Shown: one piece after another, positions 1-8,661 of the stretch | Layout of the letters: each line of letters opens with the position of its first letter | Numbering within the stretch: position 1 is the stretch's first letter | Assembly: GCA_905221605.1 (NCBI GenBank) | Contig: CAJNDS010001127.1 | Location: 1-33,376, forward strand | Direction of reading: 5' to 3' | From: Symbiodinium natans | Lineage: Eukaryota > Sar > Dinophyceae > Suessiales > Symbiodiniaceae | Length of the DNA stretch: 33,376 bases | Program-made: the position numbers and the translations under genes | The notes under the pieces: generated by a model | Told to the model about the DNA's origin: nothing | Seen by the model: only the letters and a program-made list of their open reading frames with translations | Database searches by the model: none

Positions 1-496
1 GTGTGTCTGTGTGTCTGTGTGTCTGTGTGTCTGTGTGTCTGTGTGTCCGTGTGTCTGTGTGTCCGTGTGTCTGTGTGTCTGTGTGTCTGTGTGTCTGTGT
101 GTCTGTGTGTCTGTGTGTCTGTGTGTCTGTGTGTCTGTGTGTCTGTGTGTCTGTGTGCCTGTGTGTCTGTGTGTCTGTGTGTCTGTGTGTCTGTGTGTCT
201 GTGTGTCTGTGTGTCTGTGTGTGTGTGTGTGTCTCTGTGTGTGTGTGTGTGTGTGTGTCTGTCTGTGTGTCTGTGTGCGTGTTTGGGTGTGTGTGTGTGT
301 GTGTGTGTGTGTCTGTGTGTGTGTGTGTGTGTCTCTGTGTGTGTCTCTGTGTGTGTGTCTCTGTGTGTGTGTGTGTGTCTGTGTCTGTGTCTGCGTCTGC
401 GTCTGCGTCTGCATCTGCGTCTGCGTCTGTGTCTGTGTTTGTGTGTGTGTGTGTGTGTCCCTCTGTCTCTGTGCGTGTGTGTGTGTGTGTGTGTCC

Positions 497-593
<97 letters not shown>

Positions 594-980
594 TGTGTGT
601 GTCTGTGTGTGTCTGTGTGTGTCCCTGTGTGTCCCTGTGTGTCCCTGTGTGTCCCTGTGTGTCGCTGTGTGTCCCTGTGTGTCCCTGTGTGTCCCTGTGT
701 GTCCCTCTGTGTGTGTGTGTGTGTGAAAAAGTGTGTCTGTGTGTCTGTGTGTGTGTGTGTCTGTGTGTCTGTGTGTCTGTGTGTCTGTGTGTCTGTGTGT
801 CTGTGTGTCTGTGTGTCTGTGTGTCTGTGTGTCTGTGTGTCTGTGTGTCTGTGTGTCTGTGTGTCTGTGTGTCTGTGTGTCTGTGTGTCTGTGGGTCTGT
901 GGGTCTGTGTGTCGTGTGTGTCTGTGTGTTGTGTGTGTGGTGTGTGTGTGTGCGTGTGTGCGCTGTGTGTGTGTGTGTGT

Positions 981-1012
<32 letters not shown>

Positions 1013-1452
1013 TGTTGTGTGTGTGTCTCGTGTGTGTGTTGTGTGTGTGTCTCTGTGTGTGTGTGTCTGTGTGTGGTTGTGTGTCTGTGTGTTTGTGTGT
1101 GTCCCTCTGTCTGTCTGTCTCTGTGTGTGTGTGTGTGTGTGTGTGTGTCTGTGTGTCTGTGTGTCTGTGTGTGTCTGTGTGTGTCCCTGTGTGCCCCTGT
1201 GTGTCCCCCTGTGTGTGTGTGTGTGTGTCTGTGTGTCTGTGTGTCTGTGTGTCTGTGTGTCTGTGTGTCTGTGTGTCTGTGTGTGTGTGTGTCTGTGTGT
1301 GTCTGTGTGTGTCTGTTTGTGTGTCTGTGTGTGTGTGTGTGTCTGTGTGTGTCTTTGTGTCTGTGTGTGTCTGTGTGTGTCCCTCTGTGTGTGTGTGTGT
1401 GTCTGTGTGTGTCTGTGTGTGTCTCTGTGTGTGTCTGTGTGTGTGTCTGTGT

Positions 1453-1493
<41 letters not shown>

Positions 1494-1507
1494 TGTGTGT
1501 GTCCCTC

Positions 1508-1548
<41 letters not shown>
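1..1548. repeat. GT-rich satellite, mainly (GTGTGTCT)n with pure (GT)n blocks
   Basis: The first 1.55 kb consists almost only of G, T and C in the units GTGTGTCT, GTGTGTCC, GTGTCTGC and long (GT)n runs, with one interruption (GAAAAA) near 724. Alternating purine-pyrimidine tracts of this kind can adopt Z-DNA. The open frames across it translate to endless V/C/L/S strings and are not genes. The first recognisable exon of the RING ligase gene begins 39 bp downstream after an AG|G acceptor (1585-1587), so the satellite probably lies in an intron of that gene. It runs off the left edge. Confidence 0.95.
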
Positions 1549-1550
<2 letters not shown>

Positions 1551-1586
1551 ACGCTCTCTGGGGGGAACTGGATGGTGTCGAGCCAG

Positions 1587-4500
1587 GTGCCTTTCTCAAA
1601 GCTGCACAGTATTCCGCAGCCATGTGTGAGTGGGAGCATGTTGGCGGTGATCTAGTCTAGGCTTGTGGTTTTGCACAATCTGAGAGACTCCGCTGACTCT
1701 GGCAAAGCCTTGCAGGTGCGCTACCTTCTGCTGATCTGGAGGCCATGGACAGTCCACCACGGTTAACGTGCGTGAGAGCCATCTGAGTTAAGCCTGAAGG
1801 CCTGAAGGCGCTTCGTTCTGAAAGCCATGTCTTCCGACTCAGGCATCATCACCAGCATGTCTTTGCCGAAGGCCTGGTGCAAGGAGAATCAGAATTCAAT
1901 GGACACACGGACAACAACCAGGTGTTCAGGTTGCTAAGCTAGGTAGGCTCATATTCTGAAATATTTTTAGGCAGGGCCATCCTAGTGAAAATAGCAGCGT
2001 GCAAAGAGCCCACTGTGCCAGGCTGGGAGACCGTGCGGCAAGAGCTGTCGCGGGTGCGCCGAGCGAGTGTCGGATAGAGGGGTTCAAATAGGGGCACCCT
2101 TTTTGTGGGTCCCTTCAAGGGGGGTATATTCTCTTTGGGGTTTAAACCGGGGTACCCCTGTTTTTGGGCAATGCCCATATGCGCCTCACAGCTGTGAAGA
2201 GGGCATCCACTGCATTACAGGCCATGGCCTGTCCTCTCGCTGTCATGTGAGACATGTACCGAGCATCTACAGCCATCGCTGGGTCTGCATAGTACCCGTG
2301 CCTGAAGCTTTTTCTCAAGAGGTCTACGCGCAGTTCTACGGGGCGCTGATTGGCGGCCTTGTCGTTGCAAACGACTCAGCATGCGGTGCGAAATCGACCT
2401 AGCAGTGCGGTTTCGACGCAGCGCACAGCTTCGGCTTCAGCACATTCTCCAGCTGTGACACGGAAGCCGACGGAAGCCACACAGCCAAGATCTTCATAGC
2501 TTCAGACTACCTGGACATCGTGGCGCTCGCGATGCAGGTGCACTCTTACTCAAGTTTCCCGTAAACCCTAAACCCTAAACCCTAAACCCTAAACCCTCAA
2601 CTTACACGTAATTGAGAAACTCCGTTTTGGTAGCTGACCTACTCCCGTCCAGGCTTACTGGGTGCCGCAAATCATCCATGATGCCTGGCACTAGGAGGGC
2701 ACTCGCAGCGCTCCCAAAAAAGCGGCTCCAGTATGATTTCTGGTTTAAGGACTTGATTGTTAGGGTTTAGGGTTTAGGGTTTAGGGTTTAGGGTTTAGGG
2801 TTTAGGGTTTAGGGTTTAGGGTTTAGGGTTTAGGGTTTAGGGTTTAGGGTTTAGGGTTTAGGGTTTAGGGTTTAGGGTTTTTCTGACTCAGCAGACTCAG
2901 CATCTGGTGTTTCAGCTGCACCAATGGTGGCTTATTTCAGGTCAGGCACGGCTCCAAGAATTCGTTCACGCCACTCGGCTCTGAAAGCATGGCTAAGCTG
3001 GACAGAGCTAAACTAGAGAGCACCATTTTCTGTGTTTGCAGATGTGGTGTGTGGTGCTGGTTCCTCATATTTGGTACACGTCGGCTTCGCTCCTGTCATA
3101 TTTACAAGAGGGTGCGGTTGCTCACATAATAATTAGTTAGTAGGTATTACACCAATAATGGTAGTAATAATAATTGTAATAATAATAGTAAGAATAATGG
3201 TAATAATAATCATAATCATAATCATAATCATAATAGTAATAGTAGTAGTAATAATAATAGCAAGTAGTAATAACATCGTTCAACGAGGCGCCGGTTCATC
3301 ATCACGATTGCGGCTGCGGCCTCTGACCATGATGCCTCTGGAAGTGCAAGAGTTGGGATGTTCAGCCCCCTATACTAACAGTTCTTAACAGAGATTATAG
3401 GACCCCCTTGTTATAATAGTAAGAAAGAATAGTAACAGGGATTCTAGTACCCCCTATTATGATCCCTATAAACGACTGTTGGTATAAGGGGGGGGGGAAC
3501 ATCCCAAACCCTAAGCCCTAAGCCCTAAGCGCCCTAAGCCCTGAGCCCTAAACCCTCATTTTCCAAGGCCACTCGCACTTTGGAGTTCCTCTACCTTTGG
3601 GGATGTCCTGCAGGCCGAGCAAACACGCGAGGGGGGAGGGGGGGAGGAGAGAGTTCGTTGCCCTTTGGGGATGCACGATATCATTGCATGATCATTTCAG
3701 TTATGACATGATATGATATTCGATCAGATGATCGTCTACTTTACTGTATGATGTTCCTATATTCGTATTAGGACAACGAGTGGAAAGCAAGCGGTTCTCT
3801 CATGGTTCGCCTTATGCTGCAAGGCATCTTCAACGGCGACATCTACCCACAACTACCTGGGGCTCAGTCGCCTGCATCCTCAGTAACAAGAACGTGGGGG
3901 GGGGGGGGGGGGGGCGACCGGTGTGCAAGAGCTAAGGGTTTAGGGTTTAGGGTTTAGGGCCCTGTATCGTTGATCAACATGACCCAAGCTGTAGATGAAC
4001 CCTCCTCTCCAGCGGTCAGAGCTTCCATCTCCGAAATGCACGCTTCTTCAGAGCCTAAACCCTAAAACCCTTTAAAAAAATCCTTATAAGCCCTTTAAAA
4101 AAACCCTCAAAAACCCTAAACAACCCATAAACACCCTAAAAAGACTCTTAAAACACCCTAAAAAGTCCTAAAAAACCCTAAACCCTGAAACCCTAAAACC
4201 CTAAAAACCCTAGAACCCCAAAACCCTAAACCCCAAAACCCTAAAGCCCTAAAACCCTCTAGAACCTAAACAAAAGCCCTAAAACCCTGAAAAGCCCTAA
4301 ACCCTCAAAAGCCTTCTAAAACCCGAAACAAAAAAACCCTAAAACCCTAAAAAGCCCTAAACCCTAAAAAACCCTAAACAAAAACCCTAAAACCCTAAAA
4401 AGCCCTAAACCCTAAAAAGCCCTGTAAAACACCAAACAAAACCCTAAGAAGCCCCAAGCCCCAACACAAAACCCCTAAACCCTTTGAGGTTTCAGCTCTG

Positions 4501-5877
4501 CTCTGCGGCGATTTGCCTCCAGGCAGCGCAGGCGGGGATATAGGGGGGGGGGGGGGGGGGGGGGAATAATTACTACTAGGTTTCCCTTATGGTCCCTGTA
4601 TAAATTAATCTATATATATATACATATGTATATATATATATATATATATATTTTTTTCTATATTATACTGCTATCATGCCCCCAAAACCCTGTTCTAATT
4701 ATTAAAGCCCCTGGATTGATCCTTTTTTTTTGACTGCGCTGGCAAACTATGTGCTTATGGAGGCTTGGTGGCATCTTCCCCCAAACCCCACTTAGGCTGC
4801 ACGTCTGGTTCTGGGTTTCGGGTTTAGGGTTTAGGGCTTAGGGCTTAGGGCTTAGGGCTTAGGGCTTAGGGCTTAGGGCTTAGGGCTTAGGGTTTAGGGT
4901 TTAGGTGGGTGTGCGGTTGCCAGGTGGCTGTGATGATTTCGCAACAACGGCTTGGGCCCAGGCATGCCCCACGTCAACGCGTTTAATGACGGAAGCAGTG
5001 GCTGCATGCATGCCTGCCTGTTCTCACAATCGTGCAGTTGCAAGTGCTTGAGCATGGCAGCCCCGAAACCTTTAGGGTTTAGGGTTTAGGGTTTAGGGTT
5101 TAGGGTTTCAGATTCGTTGTGCGCAGGTGGTTCGTGCCATGGCTTTGCCTACCGCACGTGTACAACTACCGTCGGACGGCGCAGGCTATCTTGGATGTTC
5201 GCTCCAATACTACGCAAGAATCACTTCAAAAGACAAAGCCACCTTTGCATACAGGAAAGGCTTAGCGCAGCCAGCCAAGGGTTGATAGGTCCGATAGATA
5301 CTGGTCATCTAGGACGGACTGGAGAGTTCATGGCGCAGCTACGCCAGGCTGTTGCCGGATCGGAGTGTGTCATCTGCATGCTGGAAATCACGCCCGAGGA
5401 ATCGTTCAACTGGGCGGGCGAATCACGGAGAGCTCCAAAGTCTTCGCAGTCGTGCTGTAGGCACCAACAAGCACCCCAATTGCAAGCAAAATGAATTTGG
5501 AAACAGTTGAGATCATCTACGACACTTCGTGACAAGCGAGAGACCACCTTCTCGTCACTAAATCCGCTGCATCCCCGGTCCATGCCCGCCAGGACGGCTC
5601 TCACATCGTAACCACTCCGTGCGACCACCGCTTTCACGACTCGTGCTTGGAGAGGCCAGCGCTTCAACTGCAACGGGGTGATGCGTTCTATGACTGAGCC
5701 TAAACCCTAAACCCCAAACCCGAACCCTAAACCCCAAACCATAAACCCTAAACCCTAAACCCTATGCTTACTGGCAGTTCCAAGAGGAGCACTGCACGCT
5801 TCTCTTCTCACACTGGCAGGTGGATGGATGTGAAGATGGAGTGCCCCACATGCCGGAGAACCTTGCCTCCCATGTGA
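1587..5877 (+). CDS. Tul1/Dsc1/FLY-type membrane RING-H2 E3 ubiquitin ligase, 3' exons (5' end outside window)
   Basis: Spliced, partial gene. Placed exons: 1587-1627, 1716-~1740 (RYLLLIW), ~1986-2053 ([11 protein letters not shown]), 2322-~2363 ([13 protein letters not shown]), ~2490-2537 ([12 protein letters not shown]), 2653-2687 ([11 protein letters not shown]), 2946-~2977 ([11 protein letters not shown]), 3568-~3613 ([15 protein letters not shown]), 4924-~4980 ([13 protein letters not shown]), 5127-~5259 (weak), ~5313-5398 ([12 protein letters not shown]), 5593-5654 ([15 protein letters not shown]), 5820-5877 ([18 protein letters not shown], stop TGA). The joined C-terminus is a complete RING-H2: CxxC, 16 residues, CxH, xxH, xxC, 10 residues, CxxC. 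Order and motifs follow the yeast Tul1, fission yeast Dsc1 and Arabidopsis FLY1 family, which are multi-pass Golgi/endosomal ligases acting in membrane-protein quality control. Hydrophobic stretches in the 2322-2687 exons fit membrane helices. Several 3' exon ends and the region 2978-4923 are unresolved. Family call by motif recall, not by search. Confidence 0.8.
1939..1985 (+). mobile_element. Intron 3' end of the introner D/E family (short copy)
   Basis: The stretch runs from CTAGGTAGGCTC to GGGCCATCCTAG, giving imperfect inverted ends. Its last 27 bases (ATATTTTT...AGGGCCATCCTAG) match the 3' ends of introns 10694-10821 and 10926-11079 of the coiled-coil gene. It ends exactly where the exon with [10 protein letters not shown] becomes readable, so it is the acceptor part of the intron in the ligase gene. 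The 5' border of this intron is not resolved. Confidence 0.55.
2054..2321 (+). other. GT-AG intron of the ligase gene carrying a TIR element
   Basis: Cutting CGG|GTGCGC...CAAGAG|GTC joins [11 protein letters not shown] to [13 protein letters not shown] in phase 0, restoring the contiguous block seen in the family. Within the intron, 2071-2183 is a copy of the GGGGTACC inverted-repeat element. The open frame running through the intron (from 2067) therefore mixes element, intron and exon and is not a protein. Confidence 0.7.
2071..2183. mobile_element. TIR element, AAATAGGGGTACC family (copy a)
   Basis: The left end reads GGGGTTCAAATAGGGGCACC. The right end, reverse-complemented, reads GGGCATTGCCCAAAAACAGG then GGTACCCC. 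The arms match imperfectly around AAAATAGGGGYACC, the hallmark shared with copies at 6582, 10121 and 20953. The copy lies wholly inside a predicted intron. Confidence 0.6.
2538..2652 (+). other. GT-AG intron with CCCTAAA array
   Basis: Joining ATG CAG to GCT TAC TGG restores [16 protein letters not shown] of the ligase family in phase 0. The intron is 115 nt. 2562-2597 of it is a run of about five CCCTAAA units, so this telomere-like array is intronic. Confidence 0.75.
2688..2945 (+). other. GC-AG intron carrying the largest TTTAGGG array, bracketed by GCAC repeats
   Basis: The exon ends GAT GCC TG and the next begins G CAC GGC TCC. Joining them gives [17 protein letters not shown], a conserved block of the family. 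The intron begins GCACTAGG and ends GTCAG before GCACGG, so GCAC is duplicated at both borders. Without splicing, the frame stops immediately at TAG (2692). The interior holds about 17 TTTAGGG units at 2759-2880. Confidence 0.8.
2759..2880 (+). repeat. Interstitial telomere-like array (TTTAGGG)x17
   Basis: About 17 near-perfect tandem TTTAGGG units on the + strand. It sits inside the GC-AG intron 2688-2945 of the ligase gene, flanked on both sides by defined exons. Confidence 0.95.
3120..3270. repeat. AT-rich trinucleotide tract (TAA/CAT/AGT type)
   Basis: A run of TAATAA, AATAATCATAATCATAAT and AGTAGTAGTAATAA-like units. The long I/V-rich ORF through it is a repeat artefact. It falls between ligase exons, presumably in an intron. 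Confidence 0.85.
3353..3507. mobile_element. Fold-back/MITE-like element with about 30-bp inverted ends
   Basis: The left arm reads TTGGGATGTTC, a C-run, then TATACTAACAGT. The right arm, reverse-complemented, reads TTGGGATGTTC, a C-run, then TTATACCAACAGT. Inside, a second inner pair (GATTATAGGACCCCC and GGGGGTACTAGAATCCC on the complement) extends the fold. Total about 155 bp, no coding capacity. It lies between ligase exons 2946-2977 and 3568-3613, hence probably intronic. The right end abuts a CCCTAAG array. Confidence 0.65.
3505..3557 (-). repeat. Telomere-like array, CCCTAAG/CCCTAAA variants
   Basis: About seven units, mostly CCCTAAG with a few CCCTAAA/CCCTGAG. It sits just upstream of the ligase exon starting at 3568. 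Confidence 0.9.
3772..3868 (+). other. Exon-like segment, placement in ligase gene unsure
   Basis: After an AG|G acceptor (3770-3772) the frame reads [20 protein letters not shown] and on to about 3868, with a coding-like composition and no stop. It lies between GCPA and VAVMISQQ of the ligase, where the family has a loop and a membrane helix. I could not align it convincingly. A second coding-like piece follows at about 3978-4049 ([15 protein letters not shown]). Confidence 0.4.
3933..3960 (+). repeat. Short TTTAGGG array next to a G-run
   Basis: Three to four TTTAGGG units following an approximately 18-bp poly-G run (3897-3914). Confidence 0.9.
4052..4482 (-). repeat. Degenerate CCCTAAA/CCCTAAAA array
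   Basis: About 430 bp of imperfect units: CCCTAAAA, CCCTAAAAAG, CCCTAAACAAAA and related forms. Unlike the other arrays, unit length and spacing vary, which suggests an old array decaying by slippage. It lies between ligase exons. Confidence 0.9.
4600..4662. repeat. TATA dinucleotide tract after a poly-G run
   Basis: (TA)n from about 4609 to 4650 then a T-run, preceded by a poly-G run at 4542-4564. No coding signal. Confidence 0.85.
4822..4905 (+). repeat. Telomere-like array with a homogeneous CTTAGGG block
   Basis: Two TTTAGGG, then about eight consecutive CTTAGGG, then TTTAGGG again. The variants are blocked, not mixed. The array ends 18 bp before the acceptor of the ligase exon at 4924. 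Confidence 0.95.
5070..5109 (+). repeat. TTTAGGG array between ligase exons
   Basis: About five to six TTTAGGG units, 17 bp upstream of the predicted acceptor GCGCAG|GTGG at 5126. Confidence 0.95.
5313..5877 (+). other. RING-H2 finger exons of the ligase
   Basis: Three exons encode the catalytic zinc-binding domain that recruits the E2 enzyme. Exon 5313-5398 carries the first Cys pair (CVIC) and ends in phase 0 at GAG|GAATC. Exon 5593-5654 carries C-D-H-R-F-H-D-S-C and ends in phase 2 at AG|GCCAG. Exon 5820-5877 carries the last pair (CPTC) and the stop. Intron 5399-5592 is GA-AG and intron 5655-5819 is GC-AG. The second contains a CCCTAAA array at 5698-5764. Each exon is in a different frame (2, 1, 3), so no single ORF shows the domain. 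The start of the first exon (acceptor TAG|GA at 5312) is less certain than the rest. Confidence 0.85.
5655..5819 (+). other. GC-AG intron inside the RING finger, with CCCTAAA array
   Basis: GAG AG|GCCAGC ... TGGCAG|G TGG joins DSCLER to [11 protein letters not shown] in phase 2, which is required to complete the zinc ligands. The intron is 165 nt. 5698-5764 is a CCCTAAA/CCCCAAA array. This is the clearest case of a telomere-like array that must be spliced out for a functional domain. Confidence 0.85.
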
Positions 5878-6581
5878 GCTCACTTCTGGGCACATCGTCA
5901 TGGTGGAGGAGCAGCCCCTGAACACTTAAGCCCCTGAACACTTAAGCCCCTAGTTCCCTAAACCCGTAAACCCCTAAACCTGCTTTGTCTAAGAGATTCT
6001 GACAGAGCTTCCCAACTAGGCGCAGGGAGCCCTGCGCAACGATCTGGGCAAAGTCCCAGACCTGAAACACTGTGGTGGCAGTCAAAAAAGGCCAAGAGGG
6101 CTCGGCACAGGCTTACGTAAATTCTGTATAAGACAAATAAACTTTATCTGATGTAGTAGAGAGTAATGCAAATGCATATTGCGTAGCACATTATGTCGAA
6201 AGCAATCCAAGCCCCGATGCCCCAATCATCAGTCCCTAGCCGAGAGGTTACTTTTGGGCCATGCTATGCTCAGGGATGACTGGGTAAAAACATGGCAGAC
6301 GTCAGCGTATGGACCAGCACTAGTCTCCGAAGTTGTCAGCATAGCATGCTGCACAAGCGGACGAGCCGTGAAAAAATACCAGAACCCCCAAAAAGAAATC
6401 AGGGTCTTCACATAGGTGCAGGGTGGGCTGCTTGAAGTGTTGAAGTTGCTGTTGGGGTATCTGACGCATGCAATCCGTGCTCTGTCTGCAGCTTGGCTCA
6501 TGTGCTACATGCATTTAGCAAAACCTAATCGCAGGCATGGTATGCCTCGGAAAACTGTTTCTTTGGTGCTAGGACAATTGG

Positions 6582-6686
6582 GGGTTTCCGAAAATAGGGG
6601 TACCTTTTGGGGTCCTGATTATAAGGGAACCCTACTATCTGGGGTTTATATTAAGGGTCCCGTATTTTCGTAAACCCCCATTCGCC
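6582..6686. mobile_element. TIR element, AAATAGGGGTACC family (copy b, best-preserved ends)
   Basis: The left arm is TGGGGGTTTCCGAAAATAGG then GGTACCTT. The right arm, reverse-complemented, is TGGGGGTTTACGAAAATACG then GGACCCTT, so 24 of about 28 positions agree. About 105 bp, internal sequence non-coding. This copy lies outside any recognised gene. Confidence 0.75.
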
Positions 6687-6784
6687 CTGAAGCAAGAACC
6701 CTGTGCATCGCCACATAGAGCCATCGATACGTTGGGAGCTGTCTGCTTGTCGCAGAATGGTACTCCGCAGGCCACAGAAGAAAC

Positions 6785-6990
6785 TACATATGTAATATGA
6801 ACTACATATCTATATATATATATATATTTATTTATTTATTTATATTTATATAGTGAAAAGGTGCATAGTTCTACACAATTTGCGGTATAATGCAGAGAAG
6901 GTATAATATGTATTATGTATTACGGAATATATGTTACATGATATGTATACATCTACATATGTATTATGTATATATATATATATAACATTC
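6785..6990. repeat. AT-rich low-complexity tract
   Basis: TATATA, TATTTATTTATT and ATGTATTATGTAT-type runs. No gene signal. Confidence 0.8.
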
Positions 6991-7303
6991 ATGTCGTTTT
7001 CAATCTGCATGTGTATATTTTGTAGCTGTGACCTGTCGCTCTGAGTCAGAGTGAAGAGTCCAGGAGTCCAGCCCCAATTGACCGCTTGACGTTTCACTCT
7101 GCACCTGACGCGAGGTCGAAGCGCGAAGGCCTGCCTGCGGTGGGGTTTAGGGTTTGGGGTTTGGGGTTTAGGGTTTAGGTTTTAGGGGACCAAGGTTTCA
7201 ATGCCGATGTAGTGTTTGCAGTTCCCGCTTGCCGTCCCTTCCTTCCTTCCCAACGCAACAGATGCAATGACATAGCCTAAACCGTAAACCCTAAAACCTA
7301 CAA

Positions 7304-7714
7304 AAGGCCTTGGAGGACTGCCTGTCGCCAGAGCCTCAGCAGACGTGGGCGCTGCATGCTGGTTGAGCTGTCATCTTTCCCAGCAACGACTGCTTCATGC
7401 CACCCCTGCGGCTGCGGGGCTGGGCCGTAAGGGCGAAAGTGCCCACGGCTATAATGTGGTCTTCAGCCCTAAACCCCCAACAAAATGCCCCCCCCTAGCT
7501 AAACCCTTAAGCCCTTGAGCCTTAAACCCTAAACCCTAAACCCTAAACCCTAAACCCTAAACCCTAAACCCTAAACCCTAAGCCCTAAGCCCTAAGCCCT
7601 AAGCCCTAAGCCCTAAGCCTCCAACGCCCAAGCTCAGGCAGATGGGGCTTCCCATGGCCGGGGCTGGGAGCGGCTGCGGCGGCAGCTGCGATGCCGAGTT
7701 GACAAAGGCGAACA
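7304..7714 (+). other. Exon-like pieces of an unidentified gene between telomere-like arrays
   Basis: Three segments read as coding after AG acceptors: ~7305-7362 (ALEDCLSPEPQQTWALHAG), ~7384-7464 (CFMPPLRLRGWAVRAKVPTA) and ~7642-7712 (MGLPMAGAGSGCGGSC, then DAELTKANNEK). They are separated by CCCTAAA/CCCTAAG arrays exactly as exons are in the ligase and beta-lactamase genes. I do not recognise the protein, and the joins are not fixed by homology. Confidence 0.35.
7465..7620 (-). repeat. Telomere-like array, CCCTAAA block then CCCTAAG block
   Basis: About eight CCCTAAA units are followed by about six CCCTAAG units (core 7526-7617), with degenerate units in front. The two variants form separate blocks. 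Confidence 0.95.
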
Positions 7715-7721
7715 ACGAAAA

Positions 7722-7828
7722 GGGTTCAGGGTTCAGGGTTCAGGGTTCAGGGTTCAGGGTTCAGGGTTCAGGGTTCAGGGTTTAGGGTTTAGGGTTTAGG
7801 GTTTAGGGTTTAGGGTTTAGGGTTTAGG
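7722..7828 (+). repeat. Telomere-like array, TTCAGGG block then TTTAGGG block
   Basis: About eight TTCAGGG units switch cleanly to about eight TTTAGGG units near 7780. Each block is internally homogeneous. Confidence 0.95.
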
Positions 7829-7906
7829 AGCTAAAGGGGGTTAGGGAGTTCAGGTGTCTTTTGCTGCGGGTCCGGGCATACAGGGTGATCTGCCACAAGG
7901 TGAAGG

Positions 7907-8449
7907 GTGCCAGGGTTTAAGGTACTGCTGCTGCTCCTTGTTTGTTGTGTTCTGAGCTGCCAAGATCAAGCACTGAAGACTGGAAGGACTGCCATTGTTG
8001 CCGACCCTAGTTGCCCTTGTGAAGGACAATGGCCTGGCATCGCGGCATGTGCCATCATTGGAGGCATGCGTATACAAAGCATCGAAGGGTTTGCGACTTC
8101 TGAGTCTCAACATCCTTGCGATGCTTCACGTTGGCCCCGTGTTCCAGCGGCAAGTGTAGGTCAACTCCAGCTAATCGAAGAGACTGGCTACGTGACACTC
8201 TCAGAGCTGCGCAGGTCGTGTGGTGCAACATGTCGGAAGTGTAATCCAAGATCCCGATTCACGCTGACTGTGGTGGAAGTCTCACACTGCGAGGCTGATG
8301 TGGAGGCAAAGATCCCCATGAACCGCAAGTCAATCGTCAGGGCACCGTGCTCAGCAACGCACATGCTGAGAATCAGGGCATGCACTTTGACTCATGCTGA
8401 TGATCTCCCAATCAGCAGTGTCCCCACTGGCCAGCTGCGCTTGCTCTAG
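7907..8449 (+). CDS. Hypothetical coding region (possible terminal exon)
   Basis: A 180-codon open frame ends at TAG 8447-8449. It has no ATG near its 5' end (first in-frame ATG at 8066), so if real it is an exon or starts further upstream. The first 20 residues are hydrophobic. Around 8215-8240 there is a C-x2-C pair (CRKC), and 8250-8330 reads as plausible coding (FTLTVVEVSHCEADVEAK). No family recognised. Competing open frames exist on the minus strand, so this may be chance. Confidence 0.3.
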   Translation: MPGFKVLLLLLVCCVLSCQDQALKTGRTAIVADPSCPCEGQWPGIAACAIIGGMRIQSIEGFATSESQHPCDASRWPRVPAASVGQLQLIEETGYVTLSELRRSCGATCRKCNPRSRFTLTVVEVSHCEADVEAKIPMNRKSIVRAPCSATHMLRIRACTLTHADDLPISSVPTGQLRLL

Positions 8450-8634
8450 CGCAACTTGCAAATGGTAGACTATGAGGCAGCATACGCGTGCCTGGCATCT
8501 CCTTATGAACGTCCCTTGGGAACTGCAGATGAAAAAAACACCTGAACCATCCCAACCAACCTAGTCATAGCCAAGCAACCCATAAGAGGAGGGTAGCGAA
8601 CGCATACAGCCAAGTCAGTAGGTGCACGTAATTT

Positions 8635-8655
8635 GCAGCAGCAGCAGCAGCAGCA
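8635..8655 (+). repeat. (GCA)7 microsatellite before the coiled-coil start
   Basis: Seven GCA units lie just upstream of the chosen ATG, in the same open frame (TTT GCA... GTG CTC ATG). It would encode poly-Ala if translation started earlier, but a TAA at 8629 limits that. Confidence 0.8.
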
Positions 8656-8661
8656 GTGCTC

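Larger units (their letters stand above)
5878..7300. other. Gene-free interval after the ligase stop
   Basis: This covers the presumed 3' UTR and intergenic DNA. It contains telomere-like scraps at 5925-5980 and 7144-7190, a TIR element at 6582-6686 and an AT-rich tract (6785-6990). Short ORFs on both strands here overlap each other and show no family signal. Confidence 0.6.

Noticed and set aside
1587-1627. Glycolipid-transfer-protein exon ([12 protein letters not shown])
   Set aside because: Superficial similarity; the following exons ([25 protein letters not shown]) fit the Tul1/Dsc1 family instead.
1-1660. Four overlapping ORFs of 241-550 residues rich in V, C, L and S
   Set aside because: They are translations of the GT octamer satellite in three frames; the repeat has no stops in these frames.
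2067-2402. 111-codon ORF as a gene
   Set aside because: It runs through a TIR element and an intron before entering a genuine ligase exon (from 2322).
2694-2784. Frameshifted reading GTRRALAAL as continuation of HDAW
   Set aside because: Splicing at GCAC to 2946 gives a better family match ([10 protein letters not shown]) without a frameshift.
2759-2880. Chromosome end or telomere-fusion site
   Set aside because: Arrays occur in both orientations many times and lie between exons of one protein; nothing suggests a terminus.
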